Assembly (NCBI RefSeq): GCF_048006345.1
Contig: NZ_CP180351.1
Span: 186,001 to 250,000 of the forward strand
DNA length: 64,000 nucleotides
Source of the DNA: Marivita sp030148515
GTDB lineage: Bacteria; Pseudomonadota; Alphaproteobacteria; Rhodobacterales; Rhodobacteraceae
Direction: 5' to 3'
Positions 7,733 to 15,471 of the stretch are shown piece after piece. The notes under the pieces are model-generated. The model saw only the letters and a program-made list of their open reading frames with translations, searched no databases and had not been told where the DNA came from. The stretch's first letter is position 1. Each line of letters opens with the position of its first letter. The position numbers and the translations under genes were made by a program.

Positions 7733-8479
7733 CTAGTGGTCCAGGATTTGGTCAAGGAACGCGCGACACCGGGCGCTGGCCGGGTTGGTGAAGAACACGT
7801 CGGGCGGGGCGGTCTCGACAATCTCGCCCGCGTCCATGAACACCATCGTGTCCGCGACCTTGCGAGCAAACCCCATCTCGTGGGTGACAACGACCATCGT
7901 CATGCCTGTGTCGGCCAGTTCGACCATCACATCCAGCACTTCGTTGATCATTTCGGGATCAAGCGCCGAGGTGGGTTCATCGAACAGCATGATCCGGCTT
8001 TCCATGCAAAGCGACCGGGCAATCGCCACGCGCTGCTGCTGCCCGCCGGACAGGGCGGACGGGTATTTGTCGGCCTGTTCGGGAATCCGGACCCGTTCCA
8101 GGTATTTGCGCGCTGTGCGTTCTGCCTCGGAGGGGGAGACCTTGCGAACCTTAATCGGACCGATGGTGAGGTTTTCCAGAACGGTCAGGTGCGGAAAGAG
8201 GTTGAACTGCTGGAACACCATCCCGACCTCTTGCCGCAGCCGGTAGATATGTTTTGAGTCCTCGTAGACCTCGATCCCGTCGACGGTCAGAACCCCGGAA
8301 TTGTGAAACTCAAGCCCGTTGATGCAGCGAATGAGCGTGGATTTGCCCGACCCGGACGGGCCACACACCACCATACGCTCGCCTTCGCGGACGCTGATCG
8401 AGATGTCCTTGAGGGCGTGGAAGTCGCCATAGAACTTGTCGACATGGTCAAAGGTGATGATCGGCGCGCTATCCGACAT
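7733..8479 (-). CDS. Polar amino acid ABC transporter ATP-binding protein
   Basis: The 248-residue ATPase has Walker A GPSGSGKST, signature LSGGQQQR, Walker B MLFDEPTSALDPE and the switch histidine in VVTHEMGFA. This is the GlnQ/HisP type that energises polar amino acid uptake. It is the first gene of the minus-strand operon, reading from a 213-base divergent region shared with the DoeB-like deacylase gene. That arrangement suggests the transporter may import the deacylase substrate, but no direct evidence links them. Confidence 0.93.
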   Translation of the reverse strand: MSDSAPIITFDHVDKFYGDFHALKDISISVREGERMVVCGPSGSGKSTLIRCINGLEFHNSGVLTVDGIEVYEDSKHIYRLRQEVGMVFQQFNLFPHLTVLENLTIGPIKVRKVSPSEAERTARKYLERVRIPEQADKYPSALSGGQQQRVAIARSLCMESRIMLFDEPTSALDPEMINEVLDVMVELADTGMTMVVVTHEMGFARKVADTMVFMDAGEIVETAPPDVFFTNPASARCRAFLDQILDH

Positions 8480-8534
8480 GCAAAGCAGACATCTAAAATT
8501 CCCCAGTGGCTGTGACCATCAAACCAAGGAAGTC

Positions 8535-8548
8535 CTTGCAGGTGCAAG
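8535..8548. repeat. Palindrome in the divergent promoter region
   Basis: CTTGCA-GG-TGCAAG is a perfect six-base inverted repeat in the 213-base gap between the ABC ATPase (start 8479, minus) and the DoeB-like gene (start 8693, plus). It is a candidate operator for co-regulation of the two divergent units. No dedicated regulator gene is adjacent. The rest of the gap shows no open frame of note. Confidence 0.4.
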
Positions 8549-8692
8549 ACAAAGTTTTGGATCATCGTTTCGCGGGCGGCTTTGACAAAGCGAATGCTGC
8601 AATTCTGATCGGTCGTTTCAGCCAGCTATGGTTGATGTTTATCCCGTTTCGACGTCTTCTGGCGGCCTGATCCAGAAAGGCGTGGTTTTGCG

Positions 8693-9700
8693 ATGAGTCC
8701 CAAGAGCCGGATTTCACTGACATTTGATGTGTCGGCCCCTGGTCGACAGGTCGGGGATGCGATGCTGCGCTGGTCTGACAACAGCAATCCGCTGGGTTAT
8801 CACCCGATCCCGGTTGTGTCGGTCAAGGGCACGGACGGGCCTGTGCTGCTGTTGGTCGGGGGCACGCATGGCGACGAATACGAAGGTCCTGCAGCGATCA
8901 TGCGGGTGATTCACGCGCTTGATCCGTCCGATCTGCGCGGTCAGATCATTGCCTTTCCCGCGTTGAACATGCCCGCTGTTTCCGCGTCATCGCGGGTGTC
9001 GCCGCTGGACGGTGCGAACTTGAACCGTGCGTTTCCGGGTGACCGCGACGGCGGGCCGACCGCAATGATCGCGCAGTTTCTTGAGACTGAGATCCTGCCG
9101 CTTTGCGATGCGGCGATTGATCTGCATTCCGGCGGAAAAGCGTCGTTCTTCCAGCCCTGCGCCTTGCCGACTTTGACCGAAGACCCTGTTCTGGCGGCGA
9201 AAAATATGGAGCTTGCCCACCTGTTCGGTTTGCCGCTTGTCTGGCGCCTGGGCGCGCATAACGACAATCGGTCGGTGAACGCCGCTGCAGACCGAGCCGG
9301 TGTTCCCATGATCGCCACGGAACTTGGCGGCGGCGGTGGTGTCGATCCGGGTATCACCGATCAGGCAGAGGCGGGGGTCTGGAACATCCTGCGCCATCTG
9401 GGGATGGTCGATGGCGCTGTGCATCACCCACCCAAACCCCGAATTGTCGAAATCCGTGACCCCCACGCGTCGCTTTACGCCACGTCCGAGGGCCTGTTCG
9501 ATCGCGCATTAAGCGCGGGGCAGGACGTGACGGCAGGCGATTTTGCCGGGTGGTTCCATTTTGTAACGGAACCCGAGCGCCCCTCGGTGCGCCTCACTGT
9601 GCCGCAGGACGGGATGATATTGGCTCACACCAATCGCGGGATGGTTCGACGCGGCGAGATGCTGCTTCTGGTCGTGCAGGACGTGGATCAGGCTTTGTAA
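8693..9700 (+). CDS. Succinylglutamate desuccinylase/aspartoacylase family deacylase (DoeB-like)
   Basis: The 335-residue zinc amidohydrolase has the M14-like metal and catalytic pattern: GGTHGDEYEGP (H59, E62), DLHSGG (H145) and TELGGGGG (E210 as probable general base). The family removes acyl groups from N-acyl amino acids. The arrangement resembles DoeB, which deacetylates N-acetyl-diaminobutyrate in ectoine breakdown, but no doeA, doeC or doeD homologue is here, so the substrate is open. The C-terminal beta domain ends in GEMLLLVVQD. Its 3' end overlaps the convergent AhpD-fold gene by 13 bases. Its promoter faces the amino acid ABC operon. Confidence 0.85.
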   Translation: MSPKSRISLTFDVSAPGRQVGDAMLRWSDNSNPLGYHPIPVVSVKGTDGPVLLLVGGTHGDEYEGPAAIMRVIHALDPSDLRGQIIAFPALNMPAVSASSRVSPLDGANLNRAFPGDRDGGPTAMIAQFLETEILPLCDAAIDLHSGGKASFFQPCALPTLTEDPVLAAKNMELAHLFGLPLVWRLGAHNDNRSVNAAADRAGVPMIATELGGGGGVDPGITDQAEAGVWNILRHLGMVDGAVHHPPKPRIVEIRDPHASLYATSEGLFDRALSAGQDVTAGDFAGWFHFVTEPERPSVRLTVPQDGMILAHTNRGMVRRGEMLLLVVQDVDQAL

Positions 9701-10263
9701 TAGCCCACGATATCGCCGTCTGTCGTCGCGCCAAGGCCGTTCAGCAAGCGGTTGGAATAATTGAAGTAAGCGCAGACCTGATTGACTTCTAGGATCTCTC
9801 CGTCATCGCAACCCGCGATCTTGAGCGCCTCGAAATCCGACTTGACCATCTTGCCAACCGACACCGTCAGTTTCGCCGCGTAGCGCAGCAGGGCCAGTTC
9901 TTTGCCGTCGAATTCATCTTCGGGCCGGTGCGCCTTGAGCGCCGTAAAGATGCGGTCGGACCGGGGCTGGTCCTTGATCAGGTTGCGCACGTTCATGAAG
10001 TGATGCGTGAGCGAATAGGTGCAATCGTTCAGGATCGACGTGTAGCTGGCCACCACTTCCAGAAACCAGAACGGCAGTTTGTTGTCGTCGGAATGCAGCA
10101 CCGACCGATAGAGCGCCACATGCCCGTGCATGGTTTCAGGACGCAGCGAATGCACACGCATCACGGTGTCGACGGTCCCGTGCGGGGTGCGCGCCTGATC
10201 CAGAAGCTCTTTCAGACGGGGTGAGGCGTCTTCGTCCGAGATCATTTCGATCCATGCTGTCAT
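9688..10263 (-). CDS. Peroxidase-related (AhpD-fold/carboxymuconolactone decarboxylase) protein
   Basis: The 191-residue protein has the all-helical AhpD fold seen in peroxidase-related enzymes: LPFWFLEVVASYTS, then C81-T-Y-S84-L-T-H87-H88, then a C-terminal cell starting KELALLRYAAKLTV. In catalytic members the motif is CxxC followed by H. Here the second cysteine is serine, so the usual disulfide relay is lost and activity may be altered. The protein is soluble with no signal peptide. It lies downstream of the GMC oxidoreductase on the same strand with an 85-base gap, and converges on the deacylase. Confidence 0.8.
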   Translation of the reverse strand: MTAWIEMISDEDASPRLKELLDQARTPHGTVDTVMRVHSLRPETMHGHVALYRSVLHSDDNKLPFWFLEVVASYTSILNDCTYSLTHHFMNVRNLIKDQPRSDRIFTALKAHRPEDEFDGKELALLRYAAKLTVSVGKMVKSDFEALKIAGCDDGEILEVNQVCAYFNYSNRLLNGLGATTDGDIVGYYKA

Positions 10264-10348
10264 CGCAGGCTCCTTTGTTCAGTGCAGGCTTTGCGAACTA
10301 TAGTCTGCTCGGCACAGTTTCGGCGAGACCCTTTGGTCAGGTCCGTAT

Positions 10349-11965
10349 TCACCCGCGCGCATCTTCGAGGATCAGGTCCGAAGCCTTTTCGCCAACCATG
10401 ATCGCGGGCGCATTGGTGTTCCCGGTGGGAATGGACGGAAAAATCGACGCGTCGGCCACCCGCAATCCGTCGATGCCGCGCACCCTTAGGCGTGGGTCCA
10501 CAACAGAAGTCGCGGGATCGGTGCCCATCCGGCAGGTGGAGCATTGGTGGAACACGGTCCAGGCTGTCTTGCGGATGTAAGCCTCGATGGCGGCGTCATC
10601 ATCGACCTGGGCACCCGGCAACAATTCGCTGTCGACCACAGCGCTCATTGCCTGCGTGCCCGCAATCTTGCGCATCAGTTTGGTGCCAGCCAGCATCAGC
10701 GTGCGGTCATATTCGGTCGAGAGGTAATTCGGGTGCATTTCCGGGGCCACAAACGGGTCGGGCGACCGGATTTGCAGATGCCCGACACTGGTCGGCTTGC
10801 AGGGGTTGAAGCCAATCAGCAGACCGGGGAAGGGGTCAGGGCTCATCAAGGGCCGCACGCCGACGGGCGCACGGGTGTAGCTGACCGGCGAAAAGTAGAG
10901 TTGCAGGTCGGGGCCGGGGGAGTCTTCCCGCACGCGGATGAACCCGCCGCCCTGATTGAGGCTCAGCGACAGGGGCCCTTTGCGTTTCAGCGCATAGTGC
11001 AGCGCGACTTTCATCTTGCCCAGCAGCGGCCCCAGCTCCTGATTGAGGCTCGCGACCTTGGAGACATAGAGGTTGTCGCTGCCGAGATGGTCCTGAAGGT
11101 TCCGACCCACCTGCGGTGCCTCAAGCAGCACGTCGATGCCGTGGTTCTGCAACACCTGTCCCGGCCCGATGCCCGACAGTTGCAACAATTGCGGTGAATT
11201 GATCGCACCGCCAGAAAGGATCACCTCGGCCCGGGCGCGGGCGGTCTTGGTCTGGCCCTTGTGGCGGTATTCGACACCGATGGCGCGGGTGCCGTCGAAC
11301 AGAACGCGGGTCACATGTGCGCGCGTGCGGATCTCAAGGTTAGGACGCTTGCGTGCGGGATCGAGGTAACAGCGCGCGGAAGAGGCGCGGAAGCCGTCCT
11401 TCGTGGTGATCTGGTAGGTTGTGGCGCCTTCCATGTCAGGACCGTTGTAGTCCGGGTTCGTCGGAAACCCAGCCTGTGCAGCAGCTTCAAGATAGACACG
11501 GGTGAGCGGGTGCACTTCGGGCAGCACGTCATGCACTGCCAGAGGGCCATCTGTCCCACGCACCGGGCTTGGCGCACCGTCCCAGTTCTCCATGCGGCGA
11601 AACAGCGGCTCCACATCAGGCCAGCCCCAACCGGGGGCGACCGCGTTCCATTCGGCGTAATCATTCTGGTGCCCGCGCACATAGACCATCGCGTTGATCG
11701 AGCTTGATCCGCCCAGCACCTTGCCGCGCGGCCAATAGATCGGGCGATTGTCCAGATTGGGATCGGGTTCCGTGACGTATTTCCAATTGACCTTGGCGTC
11801 GTAGAAGATCTTGCCGTAACCGATGGGAATTTGAACCAACGGGGTCTTGTCGGATCCACCGGCTTCGAGAAGAAGCACGGTGTATTTGCCGGAAGCCGTC
11901 AGGCGGTTGGCGAGCACCGATCCGGCGGACCCCGCACCGACGATCACGAAATCAAATGCGTCCAA
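10349..11965 (-). CDS. GMC family FAD oxidoreductase (choline/alcohol dehydrogenase-like)
   Basis: The 538-residue flavoprotein starts with the FAD dinucleotide motif FDFVIVGAGSAGSVLANRL. It also has the GMC signature PRGKVLGGSSSINAMVYVRG near residue 80, a second signature LSGGAINSPQLLQLSGIG near 255, and the C-terminal HQCSTCRMG and NTNAPAIMVGEKASD blocks. Such enzymes oxidise primary alcohols or choline to aldehydes. BetA is the best-known member, but AlkJ-type alcohol dehydrogenases look alike. TTG at 11965 is the likely start, with GGAGG six bases before. A nearby aldehyde dehydrogenase could take the product. There is no betB or betI here, so glycine betaine synthesis is unlikely. Confidence 0.88.
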   Translation of the reverse strand: MDAFDFVIVGAGSAGSVLANRLTASGKYTVLLLEAGGSDKTPLVQIPIGYGKIFYDAKVNWKYVTEPDPNLDNRPIYWPRGKVLGGSSSINAMVYVRGHQNDYAEWNAVAPGWGWPDVEPLFRRMENWDGAPSPVRGTDGPLAVHDVLPEVHPLTRVYLEAAAQAGFPTNPDYNGPDMEGATTYQITTKDGFRASSARCYLDPARKRPNLEIRTRAHVTRVLFDGTRAIGVEYRHKGQTKTARARAEVILSGGAINSPQLLQLSGIGPGQVLQNHGIDVLLEAPQVGRNLQDHLGSDNLYVSKVASLNQELGPLLGKMKVALHYALKRKGPLSLSLNQGGGFIRVREDSPGPDLQLYFSPVSYTRAPVGVRPLMSPDPFPGLLIGFNPCKPTSVGHLQIRSPDPFVAPEMHPNYLSTEYDRTLMLAGTKLMRKIAGTQAMSAVVDSELLPGAQVDDDAAIEAYIRKTAWTVFHQCSTCRMGTDPATSVVDPRLRVRGIDGLRVADASIFPSIPTGNTNAPAIMVGEKASDLILEDARG

Positions 11966-11988
11966 GCCAATCCTCCGTTGGTCGCGTG

Positions 11989-12011
11989 CCGAGATCCTGC
12001 AACGATCTCGG
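11989..12011. repeat. Inverted repeat upstream of the GMC gene
   Basis: CCGAGATC (11989-11996) and GATCTCGG (12004-12011) are perfect eight-base arms around a seven-base spacer, 24-46 bases before the GMC start codon. No T run follows on the minus strand, so an operator for the GMC gene is more likely than a terminator of the upstream lysR gene. Confidence 0.5.
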
Positions 12012-12087
12012 ATGATGCGGGATCGTCAGTGGCACAGCGTTAGATGGATCATTCCGGTCGCGCAAGCCATCGAAAGTGAGGCCTTTG

Positions 12088-12930
12088 TCATTTTGGCAAC
12101 TGCTCCATCAGCCAGGACCGGAACTGTGTGGCTGCGAGGCTGGGTTCGGCAATCGACAGGAAATAGCCTTCCTGGCTTGGGATCGACGCGGGATGCGCGC
12201 GTTCGACCATTCCTGACGCAAGCGCATGTCCGGCCAGCACCGCGCTGACAAGAGCAACACCGTTGCCATGTGCCGCCAGTTGCAGCGCCATGCCATAGGT
12301 GTCGGCAAACAGCGACGGCTGGCGATGCCCGCCGAGTTTGTCTGACCACGCGCGCCAGCCGCTCGAGGTGCCAACGGCTTCGATCAGAGGCAGCGTGTCA
12401 AGAGTGCCGTTGAGGGCAGGGGATTTCAGCGCGATCAGGTTGTTGGGGTGCAGCGGCTCTGCGTGTCGCCCGGCTTGTTTCGACGATCCGAACCGGATTT
12501 CGACATCGGCACGGGCTGAGTGGAAATCATCAGGCCAGATCGCGCTGAGAAAGCGCAGGCGGATGTTCGGATGACGTGCGGTGAAATCGGGAAGGCGCGG
12601 GGCGATCACCCATTGCGCGACACTGACCGAGGTGGCGACGGTCAGCAGGTTTTCCACTGGTCCGGCCTCGAACCGGCTTGCCGCACCCGCCAGCGCATCA
12701 AGCGCTGCGCTGATTTCCGGTAAAAGCCGCCGCCCGTCATCGGTGAGCATCAGCCCCCGCGCCTGCCGGACGAAAAGCGGCACGCGCAGGCGCAGTTCCA
12801 GCGATTTCACTTGCTGGCTGACGGCGGATTGGGTGAGGCCGATTTCTTCCGCTGCGGCGGTGAAGCTCAGGTGCCGGGCTGCCGCTTCGAATGAGCGGAA
12901 CCATGTCAGGGGTGGGAGCGATTTTGCCAT
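12088..12930 (-). CDS. LysR family regulator, GcvA type
   Basis: The 280-residue regulator has an N-terminal helix-turn-helix (LPPLTWFRSFEAAARHLSF, recognition helix in GLTQSAVSQQVKSLE) and a substrate-binding domain of normal though slightly short length. It resembles the GcvA subgroup, like the regulator at 2928-3899. It is divergent from the DUF1185-hydrolase-monooxygenase-ALDH operon, with an ATTA-N7-TAAT site in the gap, and is upstream of the GMC gene on the same strand. It probably controls the catabolic block around it. Confidence 0.87.
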   Translation of the reverse strand: MAKSLPPLTWFRSFEAAARHLSFTAAAEEIGLTQSAVSQQVKSLELRLRVPLFVRQARGLMLTDDGRRLLPEISAALDALAGAASRFEAGPVENLLTVATSVSVAQWVIAPRLPDFTARHPNIRLRFLSAIWPDDFHSARADVEIRFGSSKQAGRHAEPLHPNNLIALKSPALNGTLDTLPLIEAVGTSSGWRAWSDKLGGHRQPSLFADTYGMALQLAAHGNGVALVSAVLAGHALASGMVERAHPASIPSQEGYFLSIAEPSLAATQFRSWLMEQLPK

Positions 12931-12944
12931 GGGTCAAATCAGCC

Positions 12945-12959
12945 ATTACTCTTTTTAAT
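12945..12959. promoter_or_regulatory. Candidate LysR operator between lysR and the DUF1185 operon
   Basis: ATTACTCTTTTTAAT fits the T-N11-A pattern of LysR sites and shares the ATTA...TAAT arms of the operators at 2918-2932 and 3876-3890. It is 15 bases before the lysR start and 78 before the DUF1185 start. It is AT-rich, so a chance match is possible. Confidence 0.4.
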
Positions 12960-13036
12960 ACCTAGCCCTCCAATTCATTCGTTTGTCAAAGAATTTGCCG
13001 GTTTCTACTGTCGCCGACAGCGAACAGGAGACCGAC

Positions 13037-13636
13037 ATGACACCAGAAATCCGCAAGATCGTGACCTATGATGAAGAGGTGCTGATCGAAGGGTTCAAAG
13101 CCGCCGAAACGCCGTGGCGCATGTTTGCCGTGGCCGCAGTTGTACGGAACCCGTGGGCGGGGCGGTTTGTCGACGATCTGACCCCGGAAATTCGCGCTTA
13201 CGGTCCTGTTCTGGGCGAGATGCTGACCGAGCGGATGTTGCGGCTGGCCGGGGGTGGCGACGCAATCGAGGCCTATGGCAAGGCTGCGGTGGTGGGTCTT
13301 GATGGCGAGGTTGAACACGCCTCGGGCCTGATCCACACGCTGCGCTTCGGCAACCACTACCGGCAGGCGGTCGAGGCCAAGTCCTACCTCGCTTTCACCA
13401 ATACGCGCGGCCCGGCGAATGCGCCGATCATGGTGCCCCTGATGGACAAGAACGATGCGGGTCGCCGGTCGCATTACCTGACCATCCATTTCGCCATTCC
13501 CGACTCGCCGCGCGCGGATGAGATTGTCGTCGTGCTGGGCGGGGCCACGTCTGGGCGTCCGCATCACCGAATTGGCGACCGCTATCAGGACCTCAAGGAT
13601 TTGGGCCATGATCTGGACAACCCGGCCGCGGTCTGA
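13037..13636 (+). CDS. DUF1185 / amino acid synthesis family protein
   Basis: The 199-residue protein matches the pattern of the DUF1185 family (labelled amino acid synthesis; the biochemical role is not established): IRKIVTYDEEVLIEGF at the N-terminus, FVDDLTPEIRAYGPVLGEMLTER in the middle, and SHYLTIHFAIPDSPRADEIVVVLG near the C-terminus. ATG 13037 was chosen over the upstream in-frame ATG 12983 because CAGGAGA precedes it at the right distance. It is the first gene of a tightly packed plus-strand operon, and the alpha/beta hydrolase frame begins inside its last 29 bases. Confidence 0.82.
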   Translation: MTPEIRKIVTYDEEVLIEGFKAAETPWRMFAVAAVVRNPWAGRFVDDLTPEIRAYGPVLGEMLTERMLRLAGGGDAIEAYGKAAVVGLDGEVEHASGLIHTLRFGNHYRQAVEAKSYLAFTNTRGPANAPIMVPLMDKNDAGRRSHYLTIHFAIPDSPRADEIVVVLGGATSGRPHHRIGDRYQDLKDLGHDLDNPAAV

Positions 13637-14387
13637 GCGGGCTGGCTTGGCCGCGATCGAGGCAGGCGAGGGCGCGCAGATCGTGCTGTTGCACGGCGTG
13701 GGCCTTCGGTCGGAGGCGTGGAACCGGCAAATCGACGCTTTGGCTGAAGCGTATCAAGTCACCGCGTTCGACATGCCGGGGCATGGGGAAAGCGCGGTGC
13801 GATCGGAGATGAACCGTGTGTCGGACTATTCCGACGCCGTGCTGGCCGCCATCGACGGCCCTTCGATGGTTGTGGGCCATTCGATGGGGGCGATGATCGC
13901 GCTGGATCTGGCGGTGCGGGCACCGGATCGGGTGAGGGGCGTTGTTGCGCTGAATGCGGTTTTCGAGCGCAGTCCCGAAGCAGCGCGCGCGGTGCAAGCG
14001 CGTGCGGCGGAGTTGGACGGGGTATCTGTGGCCGACCCGACAGGAGCGTTGGATCGCTGGTTCAGCGACGCGGCCTCTGACGAGCGTGCGGCTTGCCAAG
14101 ACTGGCTCTGCTCCGTGTCGCCCGCGGGCTACAAAGCCGCCTATACCGCCTTTGCCCACAATCCCGGCCCGCGCCGCGCGGATTTGGCGCGTCTGTCCTG
14201 CCCCGCGCTCTTCATGACCGGCGGGTTGGAGCCGAATTCGACCCCCGCGATGTCCGAGGCGATGGCGGCACTGGCCCCCAACGGCCGCGCGATCATCGTA
14301 CCAGACGCGGCGCATATGATGCCCATGACCCATCCCGAGGTGGTCAACGCGGCACTGTTGGATTTTGCGGCCGAGGTGCTGTCGTGA
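13608..14387 (+). CDS. Alpha/beta fold hydrolase
   Basis: The 259-residue enzyme has the oxyanion HGVG motif, FDMPGHGES, the nucleophile elbow GHSMG, and a C-terminal catalytic histidine in PDAAHMMPM. The lid region lies around residues 120-190. This fits esterases, lactonases such as 3-oxoadipate enol-lactonase, or C-C hydrolases. The substrate cannot be assigned. The ATG at 13608 overlaps the DUF1185 gene by 29 bases; a longer frame upstream has no family similarity. It is followed 41 bases later by the flavin monooxygenase, so hydrolysis and oxygenation probably belong to one pathway. Confidence 0.85.
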   Translation: MIWTTRPRSERAGLAAIEAGEGAQIVLLHGVGLRSEAWNRQIDALAEAYQVTAFDMPGHGESAVRSEMNRVSDYSDAVLAAIDGPSMVVGHSMGAMIALDLAVRAPDRVRGVVALNAVFERSPEAARAVQARAAELDGVSVADPTGALDRWFSDAASDERAACQDWLCSVSPAGYKAAYTAFAHNPGPRRADLARLSCPALFMTGGLEPNSTPAMSEAMAALAPNGRAIIVPDAAHMMPMTHPEVVNAALLDFAAEVLS

Positions 14388-14428
14388 CCCTGGCTGAAAT
14401 CGATCTCTTCTTTGAAAGGACCTGAGAC

Positions 14429-15463
14429 ATGGAGTTCTCGCTTTTCGTGCACATGGAACGTCTGACGCCGGACCAACCGCATGACCAGTTGAACGAAGAG
14501 TTCATCGCGCTGTGCAAAATGGCGGATGAAGCCGGGATGCGGGCTGTCTGGACAGGTGAGCATCACGGGATGGAGTTCACCATTGCGCCGAACCCCCTGA
14601 TGTCCTTGGTGAATATCGCGCACCATACAAAGAACGTGCGGCTGGGAACAGGCACGGTGATTGCGCCCTTCTGGCATCCGATCAAGCTGGCGGGAGAGGC
14701 CGCCTCGGCGGACCTGCTGACCGGCGGACGGATCGAGTTGGGCATCGCGAGGGGGGCCTATTCCTATGAATACGAACGCCTGCTGCCCGGCATGGATGCT
14801 TGGGAAGCCGGGCAGCGCATGCGGGAAATCACGCCTTTGCTGCGCAAGCTGTGGGCGGGGGATTGTGCCCATGAAGGCGAGTTCTTCCAGTTCCCGGCGA
14901 CCACATCAGCCCCGAAACCTGTTCAGCCCGATGGCCCGCCCATTTGGATCGCCGCGCGCGATCCGAACAGCCATGAGTTTGGCGTGCATAACGGGTTCAA
15001 CATTCAGGTCACGCCGCTGTGGATGGGGATGGAGGAGATCGAAACCCTGATGGGCCGTTTCAACGATGCCTGTGCGAGTTATGACGGGCCGCGCCCGAAA
15101 ATCATGCTCTTGCACCATACTTATGTGGGGTCCGATGAGGCAGATGTGGCGGTTGCGGCCAAGGAATTGTCGCGCTTTTATTGCTACTTCGGGGCATGGT
15201 TCCAGAACAAGCGCCCGGTCAGCCAGGGCTTGATCGCACCCCTCACCGAGGATGAGATGGCGGCAAACGCATTGATGGCGCCCGAGAATATGGCGCGCGA
15301 CCTGACCATAGGGACGGCGGATCAGGTTGTGGATCGGATCAAGACATACGAGGATTTGGGGTATGACGAATATTCGTTCTGGATCGACAGCGGCATGAGT
15401 TTCGAGCGCAAACGCGCGTCCCTGGCGCGGTTCATCGACGACGTGATGCCGGCCTTTCAGTGA
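14429..15463 (+). CDS. Luciferase-like (LLM) flavin-dependent monooxygenase
   Basis: The 344-residue TIM-barrel protein has LLM family features: MRAVWTGEHHGMEF, RLGTGTVIAPFWHPIKLAGEAA, LLTGGRIELGIARG and a C-terminal IGTADQVVDRI segment. These enzymes use reduced FMN from a separate reductase to oxygenate aldehydes, sulfonates, amines or ketones. The EHHG motif is common in the bacterial-luciferase alpha subgroup. An AAAGGA site precedes the ATG. It overlaps a GTG start for the following ALDH gene, suggesting coupled translation. No flavin reductase is in the window. Confidence 0.87.
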   Translation: MEFSLFVHMERLTPDQPHDQLNEEFIALCKMADEAGMRAVWTGEHHGMEFTIAPNPLMSLVNIAHHTKNVRLGTGTVIAPFWHPIKLAGEAASADLLTGGRIELGIARGAYSYEYERLLPGMDAWEAGQRMREITPLLRKLWAGDCAHEGEFFQFPATTSAPKPVQPDGPPIWIAARDPNSHEFGVHNGFNIQVTPLWMGMEEIETLMGRFNDACASYDGPRPKIMLLHHTYVGSDEADVAVAAKELSRFYCYFGAWFQNKRPVSQGLIAPLTEDEMAANALMAPENMARDLTIGTADQVVDRIKTYEDLGYDEYSFWIDSGMSFERKRASLARFIDDVMPAFQ

Positions 15464-15471
15464 GAGATGTT

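Noticed and set aside
10349..11965. Choline dehydrogenase betA of a glycine betaine operon
   Set aside because: No betB-type betaine aldehyde dehydrogenase next to it, no betI and no choline transporter; general GMC alcohol dehydrogenase is the safer call.
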